From the NCBI GenBank assembly GCA_029204225.1, contig CM055109.1:46314966-46378965 (forward strand): DNA of 64,000 bases. The letters are read 5' to 3'. The notes beneath the pieces are model-generated. The model saw only the letters and a list, made by a program, of their open reading frames with translations, made no database searches and had not been told where the DNA came from. The position numbers and the translations under genes are program-made. This DNA comes from Diphasiastrum complanatum (Eukaryota; Streptophyta; Lycopodiopsida; Lycopodiales; Lycopodiaceae). Positions 43,354-54,458 of this stretch are shown here, piece after piece. Position 1 is the first letter of the stretch, and each line of letters starts with the position of its first letter.

Positions 43354-44670
43354 CATCTTAAGTCATGAGCATGCATTCAATATTAGTAAAAGTTCTCAAA
43401 ATACCAAGCTATGGCATCAATGTTTATGCCACCTAAATTTAGAGCTATCTTGTATATGAGTTATCATAGCATGGTTAAGGATTTGCATTTATCTACTACT
43501 GCTTCAAACATTAAGAATCATGTTTGTGAAACGTACTTACTAGGAAAACAGCGTAGAACTAAATTTCCTAAGGGACAAGGCACAAGAGCTAAGTCCATCC
43601 TATAATTGATTCATAGTAATCTATGTTGCCCTATGAGCACACCTTCACTAAGTTATGCATTATATTTCATCACATGCATCGATGACCATTCTAGATTTAC
43701 CAGAACAATGTTCATCAAGTAAAGTCTCAGGCATTTAACTATTGCTTAGGCCACTTAAATTTTAGAGCTATCTTGTATATGAATCATCATAGCATGGTTA
43801 AGGATTTGCATTTATCTACCACTGCTTCAAACATTAAAAATCATGTTTGTGAAACGTGCTTACTAGGAAAACAGCCTAGAACTAAATTTCCTAGGGGACA
43901 GGGTGCAAGAGCTATGTCCGTCCTATAATTGATTCATAATGATCTTTGTTGCCCTATGAGCACACCTTCAATAAGTTCTACATTATATTTCATCACATTC
44001 ATCGATGATCATTCTAATTTACCAAAACAATGTTCATCAAGTACAAGTCTGAGGCATTTAACTATTTAAAGGAATTTAAGCAGTATGCTAAGACTCAAAC
44101 TGGTAGAAAGATCAAGTTTCTACGCACGGATGTGGGGGAAAGTTTATGTCAAACAAAATGATTGACTACTTTACTTTTGTAGCATACACCACCAGTTCAC
44201 CACTACTGCTACACTCCATAGCAGAACGGAGTAGCTGAAAGGAAGAACCGGACCTTATTGGATGCAGCAAGAACAATGTTGTCAAATGCTTAGCTACCCA
44301 AGAAACTTTGGGCTAAAACAATATCTACTACTTGCTATTCACAAAATTATTCAAGCACAAAAGCAGTGGACTCCAAAACACCATGTGAAGCCTATTAAGG
44401 GTACAAGCCAAACCTCAAGCATTTAGGAGTGTTTGGATGTTTATGCTTTGTGCAAATACCTGCTGATCTCAAAAAGAAGCTACACCCTATTAGCTATAAG
44501 TGTATGGCTATTCAATAGATCATAAAGCTTACAGAATTTATGATGTATTTACTGGTCAAGTTTCAGTCATCACAGATGTCGTCTTCTTCGAAGACAAATT
44601 TTACGATTTCAAGCAAAAGCAAGTAATGCAGAGCATATCCCAAATACTCCATTATTTCATTTCAAAACCA
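43354..44670 (+). pseudogene. Ty1/copia element, right part, with internal tandem duplication
   Basis: It resumes the copia text cut at 39,243: KLWHQCLCHLNFRAI (pre-integrase HHCC), CETYLLGKQRRTKF, then integrase pieces such as LRTDVGE, QNGVAERKNRTLLDAARTML and LGVFGCLCFVQIP with stops. A roughly 321-bp unit carrying the pre-integrase part is duplicated in tandem (43,429-43,749 and 43,750-44,070). The RT/RNase H half is missing. It abuts a LINE fragment near 44,671. Confidence 0.85.
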
Positions 44671-45191
44671 TCTTGTTTCACCCCAATGGTGCTCCAAATG
44701 TGATCAGAGATACCACTACCATGTCGGAAACATCCCAAGACCATAAAGAGCCATCACTGACAGAACAATATCCGTGGAGAAACCAAGGTCCCGAAGTCTC
44801 TGAATGAGTAGGGAGCATGGTACAGAATCAAAGGCTTTCCTGAAGTCCACAAAACAATAGTAAACCTTTTCTTTCCTGTGCTTAGCTTCCTCAATCAAAG
44901 CTCGAAGTGTGAAAATATGGTCAGTGGTAGAGTAATGAGCTCGGAAACCTGCCTGTCCCAATGCATGTAATCTCCTGGATTCCGCCTCTGAACTTGTTGC
45001 AGACTGGAGTATGGTACCATAAAGCTTAGTGAGGACATGCCCGATCATGATAGTGCGGTAATTACCAGGAATCATGGGATCACCATTTTTATGGATAGGC
45101 TGGATGATGATAGTGCACCAGAATGAAGGGAAGCCAAAGACAACGGCGGAATTGAGGAGAGTGGCTAGTGTGGGAGCAAGGAGGTCGGTAG

Positions 45192-45195
<4 letters not shown>
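44671..45195 (-). pseudogene. LINE reverse transcriptase fragment, truncated at both ends
   Basis: On the minus strand, directly after a (TC)n tract, it reads HATDLLAPTLATLLN, then GNYRTIMIGHVLTKLYG, LGQAGFRAHYSTTDHIFTLR, YYCFVDFRKAFDSVP and LLIQRLRDLGF: the finger-to-palm start of a non-LTR RT. After LYG a frame change leads into text matching the IGVKQ block, where it stops against copia at about 44,671. It belongs to the same family as the 48-64 kb LINEs. Confidence 0.85.
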
Positions 45196-45274
<79 letters not shown>

Positions 45275-45340
45275 TTATTAATGTCCTTGAAGTACCCTAA
45301 GGTACATAGGACTAATAAAAGGTACATGTCAAGGATGCAC
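45196..45340 (-). mobile_element. LINE 3' end with (TC)n tail
   Basis: Minus-strand order: GTACC-TTAG-GGTAC hairpin (45,305-45,292), GACATTAATAAAGA, then (TC)n (45,270-45,196). The neighbouring 3' UTR text (about 45,400-45,306) follows that of the other copies (AGCTCCTA...CTTGACATGTAC). Only the 3' end of this copy remains. A second LINE fragment starts immediately in its tail. Confidence 0.85.
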
Positions 45341-45504
45341 AATAGGAGCTTAAAAGCTCTACCATCTAAAAGAAACAATAACTGCAAATACAGAAACTGT
45401 AGAGTCTTGACTCTTGACTCTTGATATTTGAATCTCGCACTAGCAAGTAATTACTAGTTTCTTAGAACTTATAATTTAGTAACTACTTAGTACTAACTTG
45501 AAAA

Positions 45505-46740
45505 TTGAAATCATTCATGTTCCTTGTTCTAGAGTGCCTCCTAAAATTTCAACCAAGCTTGAGGCAAATGGTTGTTTCAAACCATTGGATGGAGTGGGGG
45601 CCATCGCAGGAGCCAAAGGGTAGGGGATTCGAGGTTCTCGTCTCTCATCTTCATTTTGGCATGAGGCACGATCCATTGTCACTAGGCTGCAGCCATGGGC
45701 TGCAGCCAATATACAACGTCCTACGCCTTCCAGATAGAGAGGGTTGCACATTAGGCCTTCTATATGAGTTCATGGACAGGCTGGGCGAGCAACTTTGCAT
45801 TTGCACTACAGGTTTGTGTTATATAATTAGTAATATGTAATATCATATATGGATATTGGAGGTGTAACTTGTTGCATTGTTCACTATTCAGACTTCAAAG
45901 TTCAAAATTCATTGTTCATGGAAGTTTCAAGTTAATAGTTACAAAGTTGCTTGTTTCTTGGATTTTGATAAACTAATTGATTCTTGAATCTTGATAGATT
46001 TAGTAGGCTCTAGGAGATATGAGACCTATGGCAATCTCGATGGGAGTGGTTTCACCATCCCTTGCATGCTGTGGCAAATGTTCTCCATCCTTTACGGAGC
46101 TCTTCGCAGCAGTTCCGTGATAGGGAGCTCAGGATGAATACATTAGTAAGGTGTACCCCGATCCTGCAGACCAGGACTCGCTCAATGATGAGCTTGAGGT
46201 TTTTAGAGGCAAAACCATGAAGTTCGGAACCATACCAGAGCAGCTGTGGCCAGGTATATGCTAATAAACTATAGAGGCTAGTAATAAGTATGAGTATCTA
46301 CATTCTTTTGAGTTATAACTTTGAACATTGAGTCTTTAGTATTTACTAGTTAGTAGTCAGTGGTCACTACTAACTAGTCACTAGTTACTAGTGAGTATTA
46401 ACTTCTAAGTAGTACATGGCTCTTTAAACTTTTACAATTTATACTTCACTAAAATTTATTGAGTCTTGAAACTTGAAAGTAGATCCTTGAATGATAAATG
46501 ATGAATCTCAATTCTCGATTCTTTCAATCATTGCACAGGTCAGTTGTGGCCTGTATCATAGTGGATGAAGTATGGGATTGACGTCCCTAGACTTTAGGAC
46601 CTTGCGATTCGGATCCTCTCACAAGATTGCTCGGTTGTTGCATGTTAGAGGAACTCTAGTTCCTTCTCTTTGATTCATACAAAGAGAAGGTTGTCCACAG
46701 CTAGATATGAAGCTCAGGGAAACAAGAGAGCCGATACAAG
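45505..46740 (+). pseudogene. Decayed hAT-superfamily transposase
   Basis: Separate blocks read as plant hAT transposase: LQPIYNVLRLPDREGCTLGL followed by LYEFMDRLGE (45,690-45,800); HHPLHAVANVLHP and, one frame over, SKVYPDPADQDSLNDELEVF (46,050-46,215); WMKYGIDVPRL and LAIRILSQDC, then RNSSSFSLIHTKRR with a stop at the Glu of the usual ERNWS (46,560-46,690). Intervening AT-rich gaps resemble introns. Stops and frame changes show it is dead. Terminal inverted repeats were not found. Confidence 0.75.
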
Positions 46741-46914
46741 TAATGTTTAAACTTTAAACCGCAAATTGATAATTTGAATTTTGGACATACTACAAGATAA
46801 TAGATTGTAATTTGTATTTAGATTTTGACAAACTCCAAGCTCTTGAAAGTTGAAACTTGAAATGATTAATCGCGACTCCCGATGCTTGAAATTCTCGTTA
46901 AATTCTATAGATGA

Positions 46915-48019
46915 ATTAAGGCCCATGAATGAGAAGTAGCAATGGCACGCGGTACCTTGAAGGCACGTATCGCGAGAAGATCATCATGCCAAGAGATCCA
47001 TAAGATCCAGGAAAGCAACGCATCATCTAAAAAGACATGATGCACAAAAGTAGTAGCAACAAATCTAGAATTAGTAGAGGCCCCAACAGAGAAATTGTAG
47101 CCAAAATACTCATCTAGAAGGACCTCATATGGACATACCAAACCATCATATGATGCAGCAAAAACGGATCGAAAATCGGATGACCCATAGGAACTAGCCG
47201 CAAGTGCAATTCCAAAGTACACACCAGGCGCATAAGTGAGGAATAGAAGAACCTCAAAAGTGCAACCGCATACCAAGGGCAGGGAGACCGCAACCAGGGA
47301 ACTAGCATCAGGAAGAGCAGCAATTGAAGTCACTGGAATAACTAAATGAAGAAATGCACTAGAATGAGGAATAGCAAGCTCAACTGATATACGACATGCA
47401 GAACAAGGAACATGATCTACATCATCAGTAGCAAGTGTCAGAGCAATATCCACCTGTAGCTGGGAATGAGTATCAAAGCATATGTGAGTAGCACTGAAGT
47501 ACATGGCGGCAACGTCCCCAAAAAATAATCAAGAAAGGAGAAGAAACTCTCTCAAGGTACTCTGATGGTCCAGGAACACCAGAAAAAAGTGGCAACTCAA
47601 TAACAACATCGGAGACCAAGTGATATGGAGCAACCAGAAATGCCAAGGAACCTGAAGATCATCCTGACAGACAGTAGCTGGGACGGAGGCAATAACCCAA
47701 GCTATTAGGAGATGTCAAGCCTGACAATGAGCAACAATCCAAGGAACATCTAAAGAGTCACAGGCATAGTCATGGAAACCAAGATATTTGCACCACGGTT
47801 AGTAATATGGAAAAACCAGCACCAATCAACAGGTCCAAATGAAATCCAAGCTATACGTAATAACCAGGAATGCCAAATATCAAGAGGTAAAAATGATTCA
47901 GTAGCATGAAAAGCCTCTAGTGCATATAAGGCCCAAAGTGGTATACCATTGACATTGACTGCAACAAGCCTATATGTAGAAACACAAGGAGATTGATTAC
48001 CTATATACTCATCTAGAAA
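46915..48019 (-). mobile_element. Second piece of the RT-less gypsy-like element
   Basis: The sequence parallels 21,533-22,300 on the same strand, beginning AAGGCCCATGAATGAGAAGT in both and ending near CTCATCTAGAAAGAT. The frame 47,504-46,905 keeps most of the hydrophobic reading frame, with an insertion of about 45 residues relative to the first copy. It ends where LINE A begins. Confidence 0.8.
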
Positions 48020-48565
48020 GATCCCAACATATGTTTATTCTACGACAGGACCTGTGTCAGCAGACAGCCCAGCGGAGTCATGTTTCTCAGCCGCAGATCA
48101 CTTCTTTCTTCTCCAGGAGAAGAGGACGAGACCTAGTATCTGATGATGATGAGGATGATGACAACTTACATGCCCACAGAGATCAGAGACAGTGTCCCAC
48201 TCATACTCATGTTGCTGCACGAGCTACCCGACCTATCATGAGGAGACCCCATCCTCATCTTCCTGGACGACGTCATCGACCACCAGCAGTCCATGCTATA
48301 GCCCGTATCACATCCTTTTATAGCATCAGCGGGACAGGATTGGATGATAGTGTCATACTGTACTCATGACTTTTAGCAATATATATACTCCCACATGTTC
48401 CATATATCACCGCATCTTTTTCAGTTTCCATTTCAGTTCATAGCAGTTAGATTTGTTATTTCTGTTATAGTCTTGGAAACGTTTCATACGCTCCTACGGT
48501 TACCACATACTTGACATGTACATTTACTAGTCTTATATGCCTTTTGGCATGGAAAAGACATTAAT

Positions 48566-48650
<85 letters not shown>

Positions 48651-48677
48651 CCTCCCTCCCTCCCTCCCTCCCTCCCT

Positions 48678-48720
<43 letters not shown>
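48020..48720 (+). mobile_element. LINE A: ORF2 C-terminus, 3' UTR and (TC)n tail
   Basis: A 5'-truncated copy. The open part 48,031-48,369 is the ORF2 C-terminal tail: a QPQITSFF motif (48,088-48,111) followed by RRR, an acidic DDDEDDD run, an Arg/His-rich part, and a second ARITSFY near the end. The 3' UTR carries hairpin ATGCC-TTTT-GGCAT (48,537-48,550), AAAAGACATTAATAAAA, then (TC)n with an internal (CCCT)n block (48,646-48,686). LINE B starts inside the tail end at about 48,722. Confidence 0.85.
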
Positions 48721-48726
<6 letters not shown>

Positions 48727-50780
48727 CTACGGGTCAGGCTGGGTTCAGACCAGGATACTCTACCTCAGATCAGATTTTCATTTTGGGATGCATTATTGAG
48801 GAGGCACGACATCAGAGACAGAGAGTTTATTGCTGCTTTGTGGATTTCCGCAAAGCTTTTGACTCAGTTCCGAGACATCTCCTTTTCCAAAGATTATCTT
48901 CACTTGGCTTCACAGACGAGACTATTGCCGCGATCATTACCTTATATGAGCGAGTTTGGGCGCATTTCAGGGACGGTAGTGGTTGGTCCCCGCTGATACA
49001 CTCTACCATTGGAGTGAAGCAGGGCTGCCCCTTATCACCTACTCTCTTTGCACTATATATCGATGACCTCGAGCGAATTATTCACGAGGAAGGTGGAGAG
49101 GGCTGTCCCTTGGCAGATATTATTATCCCCATTCTCCTATACGCTGATGATGTGGTTCTTCTCTCATCCTCTGCAGCTGGCTTACAGAGACCCCTTTCTC
49201 CTTTACATCGCTTTTGTCAGCTTTGGGGATTGACGGTTAATGCTAAGAAGACCAAGATTATGGTGTTCAACACCAATAGACAGCATATGAAAGATGTGAC
49301 CTTCTATTATGATGGGTTGCTGATTGAGATTGTGACCTCTTACACTTATTTGGAAGTACTTTTCTCTGGTCCACTACTCACATTTCGACCGGCAGCCCTC
49401 GCCAGACTCCGTAAGGGGCATACTTCTCTTGTTCATATGGAGAGATTCTGTTCCACGTACTATGTACAGGATCCTGCTACCAGATGCTTGCTATTTTCTG
49501 CCACTGCTCCCCGATTGTTCTATACTCAGCTGAGACTTGGTGCCCGGATTTAGCACGTGATACTTGGAGGGATCTTACTCGTATCCAGATTCTCATGCTC
49601 AGCAGGATGATTAGGGCTAAGTCCTCGGTACCACATGATATCATATTAGCGGAGTTTGCTTCTCCTCCACTGGTTATAGGTGCTATGTTTCAGATCATTA
49701 CCTTTCTTCACAGGATATCAGAGTTAGACACTTCCAAATATGTTGTTGCTGCTCTCGCTTCATCATGCACCATTGCTGGACAGGGGACTAAGCATTCTTG
49801 GTTTAGCAGTGTCTCAGCCCTTCTTCGGACTTGGGGCTTATCTGTACTTCCGAGCGGAACCCATGCTTATATTAGACAGCATATTTATCGGAGCTACATA
49901 AGAACTATATGGTAACAACCTGACCCAGATAAGGTCAAGATACATTTCGATGGCACATATCTACTACAGTTGGATACTACAGGTACTTCTATACTTCCAT
50001 CATATCTTACACAGCCATTATCTTTTGGTCTGAGGTACCGTATGGGACAGCTTCGAGTCTCTTCTCATCAGCTAGCTATCGAGACGGGTAGATACACGGA
50101 CACTCCCAGATTTCAGAGGATATGTCGGCTTTGTTCTCTTCAGGAGGTGGAGGATGAGTTTCATTTCATCTTTCGTTGTCCGATATATTATGCGATCAGA
50201 GGGCGATACCACTGTTTATACAGAGATACCCCTCTCACGTTGCGATCGTTCCTCAAGTATCCAGACTCCAGATGTGTAGGTCTTCTATTGAGAGAGATGT
50301 ATACTCTACGAGCTTCACTTTTACCTACCACAGATATGGATCACAGCCAGGCTCATATTACCCAGTTTTTCCAGAAGCGAGACAGAGAGGATATTTCAGT
50401 TGTGGATTTTGAAGTCCCCGTTCGGAGATCGAAGACACATAAAGTCTTACATACTTCTGCTAGATCCAGGATTACCAGATCTTTACGTGCTTCCCGCCAA
50501 TCTACAGCACGCTCCACTACTACTATCACTCACTATTTCCAGCTTGCTCATAGCTAGTCTCCTCTGCAGAGCAGGTGGTCAAGCTCTTGCTTTGTACCCT
50601 CACAAGCTGGAGGTCAAGCTTTGATACTTCTTCTTAGAGACAGAGAGATAGATATGCTAGTTCTTTTCTTTTACTAGTAAATAAGTCCGTATGCGGACAA
50701 TGCTCATCACTTTTTGTACTTTCTTTTGTCTTATGTACCTTTGGGTACCAAAAGACGTTAATAATAATAATTCTAATTCT

Positions 50781-50784
<4 letters not shown>
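48721..50784 (+). mobile_element. LINE B: 5'-truncated non-LTR retrotransposon
   Basis: It begins HATGQAGFRPGYST directly after (TC)n. RT blocks: YCCFVDFRKAFDSVP, IGVKQGCPLSPTLFALYIDD, ILLYADDVVLLSS (catalytic YADD), then the thumb. A frame change lies near 49,490-49,550 and a stop near 49,915. A C-terminal zinc-finger-like CRLCSLQEVEDEFHFIFRC (zf-RVT type) lies near 50,130-50,190. QAHITQFFQKR is at 50,348-50,380 and the frame ends at 50,557. The 3' UTR ends with hairpin GTACC-TTTG-GGTAC (50,735-50,748), GACGTTAATAATAATAA and (TC)n. Confidence 0.9.
48831..50557 (+). pseudogene. ORF2 (RT, zinc finger, C-terminal PIP-like motif) of LINE B
   Basis: ORF2 of non-LTR elements copies element RNA at the nicked target. 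Here the endonuclease and first RT blocks are absent owing to 5' truncation. The palm with YADD, the thumb (RIQILMLSRMIRAKSSVPHD), the CxxC...HxxxxC finger and the C-terminal tail are legible across three frames, so at least one frameshift and one stop (near 49,915) prevent translation. This is the only copy with no stop between the finger and the QxxITxFF motif. Confidence 0.85.
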
Positions 50785-50867
<83 letters not shown>

Positions 50868-50894
50868 AAAGTCTCTCTCTCTCTCTCTCTCTCT
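50784..50894 (+). repeat. (TC)n tail of LINE B with duplicated GAGAAAG
   Basis: About 80 bp of TC repeat, then GAGAAAG (50,865-50,871), then TC repeat, then GAGAAAG (50,895-50,901), which starts LINE C coding text. The duplication suggests slippage or a short target repeat at the junction. Confidence 0.9.
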
Positions 50895-52797
50895 GAGAAA
50901 GTATTGGGATGTTTCCGAAGTGACAGAGGTATCTCAGAGCAGATCATGAGCACTATTGGGGTGAAGCAGGGATGTTCCCTCTCCCCTACACCTTTTGGCT
51001 TATATATTGATGAGTTGGAGCGAGTTATCGAGCAATGTGGAGGTTTTGGGTGCAGACTTGGTGACATCTTGATCGCTATTCTTCTTTATGCAGATGATGT
51101 GGTTCTACTTTCACCTACTAGAGAGGGGTTACAGAGACAGATTGATTGTCTTCATGATTTCTGTTCCAGATGGGGTCTAGGGGTGAACATTGTGAAGACT
51201 AAGGTGATGATCTTCAACACTTCCAGGAGCTTTATGTTGAGACAGGAGCTCCTTTTTGACAGTCGGCCGTTAGAGATTGTCCCTTCCTACACTTACTTGG
51301 GCACCCTTTTTACTGGTCCTATATTTAGTATGAGACAAGCAGCCTCTAGTAGGCTTGGGAAAGGCCATGCTTCCCTTGCCCAGATGGAGAGAATTTGCTA
51401 TCGTAAGTCTATTCGAGATGCCTCGAGTAAGTGTCGGCTTTTTGACACCATTGTTTCTCCTACAGCTCTATATGCATTGGCTGCATGGTGCACGGGCCTT
51501 ACCTCATCTGACTGGGCTAGTATCTCACGGTCACAGATCACTATGCTTTCACGCATGATTCGGGCTAAGCCTTCAGTACCACATCAGATCATCCTTGCTG
51601 AGTTTGCGGTCCAGCCCATGTACCTTGATGCCTTACTCCAGCTCATCACATATATTCAGCGCGTCAGTGCGTTCCAGTCTTCTGAGCAAAGATATACTCA
51701 GGCTGCTCTCATTTCATCTCAGCATCTTCACAGTTAGGGCTACCATGTGGCTTGGTTTTCTCAGGCCTCCAGACTTCTTAGCACACTCGGCATCTCTACC
51801 ACTGCCCTTGTACCCATGACTACATCAGACGATTCATTTATAGAGCTTACCTAGATCGAGCCTGGAATGGTCAGCTGGGTGTCAAACCCGACATTTATCG
51901 GCTTCATTTTTTGGAGACAGATGTATCAGGGTCCCCACTGCTACCACTGTAACTACGATCTGGTTTATCACATGGTCTCAAATTCATATTGGGTCAGCTC
52001 CGTGTCTCTTCACACCAGCTTGAGATTGAAACTGGCCGGTTTCAGGGTACCCCACGAGAGGACAGGATCTGCCAGCTTTGTTCCCTAGGGGCAGTAGAGA
52101 CTGAGGAGCATTTTATTTTCATTTGCCCAGCTTATTATGAGATTCGTGGGAGATACCATTGCTTGTTCAGGGATACACCAGTTACTTTGCGCTCACTTGT
52201 TACATGCGAGGATCCACGTTGTGTTGCACTTATGGTCCGAGAGATGTTTCTATTGCGACGGGATCTCTAGCCTCAGCATCAGATTGCTCCTGACACACAG
52301 CTTCAGATTACCTCCTTTTTCTCCAGACGACGTTCACGACCAGTCCCAGACTTAGATGATGATGACGAGGATGAGGACTCGACTTTCCACAGAGATCAGA
52401 GGCAGCGCACCTCCTAGCATTGCCCAGCAGCCAGACCTCTTCGGCCTACTACGAGGAGACGTCCTCCCTACATTCGACATCAGCAGCAGATCTCAGTTTC
52501 ACTCCCCACTGCAGCTTGTATTACATCTTTTTTCAGTAGCAGCAGCAGCAGCAATAGCAGTGTCACCTCCAGGACTTGATCTGCAGCTTGCTTCCATTAT
52601 ACATATCCATTTCTTGCTTTCTACCTTTTGGTTTAGTTAACACTAATAATTGTGTTTAGATTTATTATATATGCTTTTCTTTCAGTTTTTTGGAGACGTT
52701 TTTCATACGCTCCCAGATGGTCCACATACTTGATATGTACTTATTTGTCTTATATGCCTTTTGGCATGGAAAAGACACTAATAAAACTTTCTTTCTT

Positions 52798-52845
<48 letters not shown>
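50895..52845 (+). mobile_element. LINE C: 5'-truncated non-LTR retrotransposon
   Basis: It starts EKVLGCFRSDRG right after (TC)n. It contains IGVKQGCSLSPTPFGLYIDE, ILLYADDVVLLSP, the thumb with SQITMLSRMIRAKPSVPH, and after frame changes the finger CQLCSLGAVETEEHFIFIC (near 52,070-52,130). A TAG at 52,268-52,270 precedes QLQITSFFSRRRSR (52,298-52,339). The second motif ACITSFF lies near 52,510-52,535. The 3' end has hairpin ATGCC-TTTT-GGCAT (52,754-52,767), GACACTAATAAAA, (TTTC)n and (TC)n to about 52,845. Confidence 0.9.
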
Positions 52846-52848
<3 letters not shown>

Positions 52849-53037
52849 CGCTCCAATGATGGCGCCCTGATCCGCTCCAACGATGGTGGTGATGCACCTG
52901 ATCCGTCCTAGCCCGCCCTGCACTGATCCGTACCCGTCCAACCTGTCCGTCCACCCTGCACTAGTCTGTCCGCCCTGTCCGTCCGCCATGCACTGATCTG
53001 TCCACCCTGTCCGAATCTGTCCGCCCTGCCCTGGACT
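52846..53037 (+). promoter_or_regulatory. C-rich 5' UTR repeats of LINE D (possible promoter)
   Basis: Between the (TC)n tail and the first ATG lie degenerate repeats: ATCCGCTCCAAYGATGG twice, then many CTGTCCGCC/CTGATCCG phrases. Repeated GC-rich 5' UTRs are typical places for internal promoters of LINEs. The function is inferred from position only. Confidence 0.35.
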
Positions 53038-53309
53038 ATGGCTCCTCGTGGGTCTGTCCCTCCTCATGCCACAGCCCCTCTTCCTCCACGCCGGACCACC
53101 TGCTGCCCTCTCACTTCATCCCCCCGCCCCCTCCTCGATGCCATCTCATCCCCCCCTCCCCTCGCTAAAACTAGCCCCCCACTCGCTGGTGGCTCACCCC
53201 CTCACTGCTCGTTGGAACTACCCTCCCCCTCGTTGTTGTCTACATACCCCCCTTCGCTGCCTGCAGACCTACCCTCCCTCTTGCTGCCCTTAGATCTGCC
53301 CCCGCCCCC

Positions 53310-54230
53310 TTGTTGCCTACAGATCTACCCTCCCCCTCGCTGCCTATTGACCTGTCTTCCCCCTCGCTAGAACACCCTTCTTCTTCCCCACTCCCATTCT
53401 CTTCCTCCTCTTCTTCTCTCTCTTCTGCTGCTCCTTCCTATCTTTCCCCTTCTTCTTCCTCTGCTTCTGCCTCTTCCTCCTCTTCATTGATCTCCAATCC
53501 TATCGATCTGGCCATCCCTACCAGCCTCCTTCCTACCCCTATTTTCCAAGAATCCACAGCCCCCCCATCTACAGCACCCATCCCATACACTCCCTCCAAA
53601 TCAACCGAACTATGTTCCTCCTAGGAAGCTGACCAAATGAAAGCCGAATTCCAGCTTTTGAAACAGGAACTTTCAGTGGTCTCCTTACTCGAGGAAAAGA
53701 ATGTGTTGCAATCCAAAGTCGCTTCATTGGAGCAGGTGATCAACACTAAGCAGGTTGCAGCCTCGGAATCAACCACCACCATGATATGCGAGCTTGAGAA
53801 TAAAATTGAGCAGCATAAAGATTCATGGGCAACAGTCTTGAAGAAAGGCACCAAGCCTAGCGCCCCCATTTCCTCAGTCATCTCAGCCACTATTTCGGAA
53901 GAGCGGTCAAGGGAGCAAAAGGCCCATAACATCAGGGTTCATGGGATACCGGATACACAGGATGCCATTGCTGAGGCTACGAGATTTCTCGAGACCACTC
54001 TAGGACATGTGACAGATGGGCTAGATACAGCTTGGAGGACCACCAAAGATGCAGCTACACTGATCATTCGTTTCACATCCCTAAATAGCCACAGAGAGGC
54101 TTTACGTTGCAGAGCCCAGTTACGTGGCACTACCATATATATGGATGACGATCTTACCTACATCCAGGTTGGGGAGAGGCGCAAAGCAGGGATGCTCTCT
54201 ATCACCAATTCTCTTTGGATGATATATTGA
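53310..54230 (+). pseudogene. LINE D ORF1-like protein with coiled coil and RRM-like part
   Basis: One frame from 53,310 to 54,230 is interrupted by a single TAG at 53,622-53,624. Domains: a Ser/Pro-rich N-terminal part (about 100 residues); a coiled-coil heptad stretch from LLKQELSVVSLLEEKNVLQS to ELENKIEQHK; then NIRVHGIPDTQDAIAEATRF and ATLIIRFTSLNSHREALRCR, with TTIYMDDDLT, resembling the RRM-like half of LINE ORF1 RNA-binding proteins. The last codons belong to RT in another frame because of the internal deletion. An earlier Pro-rich frame (53,038-53,370) is probably the true N-terminus after a frameshift. Confidence 0.7.
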
Positions 54231-54458
54231 CGAGCTAGAGCAGGTCATTTCTCAGTGTGATGGGGACAGTTGCTGGCTTGGAGACATTCTGATTGCCATC
54301 GTTCTCTATGCGAATGATGTGGTATTAGTCTCCCGTACTAGAGAGGGATTACAGAGATAGTTGGATTGTTTATACACCTTTTGTACTCATTGGGGTTTAG
54401 TGATGAACCTCTCGAAGATGAAAGTTATGGTCTTCAATACCTCTCGGGCCTTCATGCA

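Noticed and set aside
44640-44720. Copia reading frame continuing past 44,670
   Set aside because: The apparent continuation is the reverse complement of the LINE IGVKQ region, matching LINE C, so copia ends at about 44,670.
48537-48720. N-terminal poly(Ser-Leu) and Pro-Ser extension of the LINE B protein
   Set aside because: The extension is the (TC)n/(CCCT)n tail of LINE A read in frame; LINE B coding text begins after it.
53048-53370. Independent proline-rich protein genes
   Set aside because: C-rich LINE 5' UTR and ORF1 N-terminal low-complexity sequence read in different frames.
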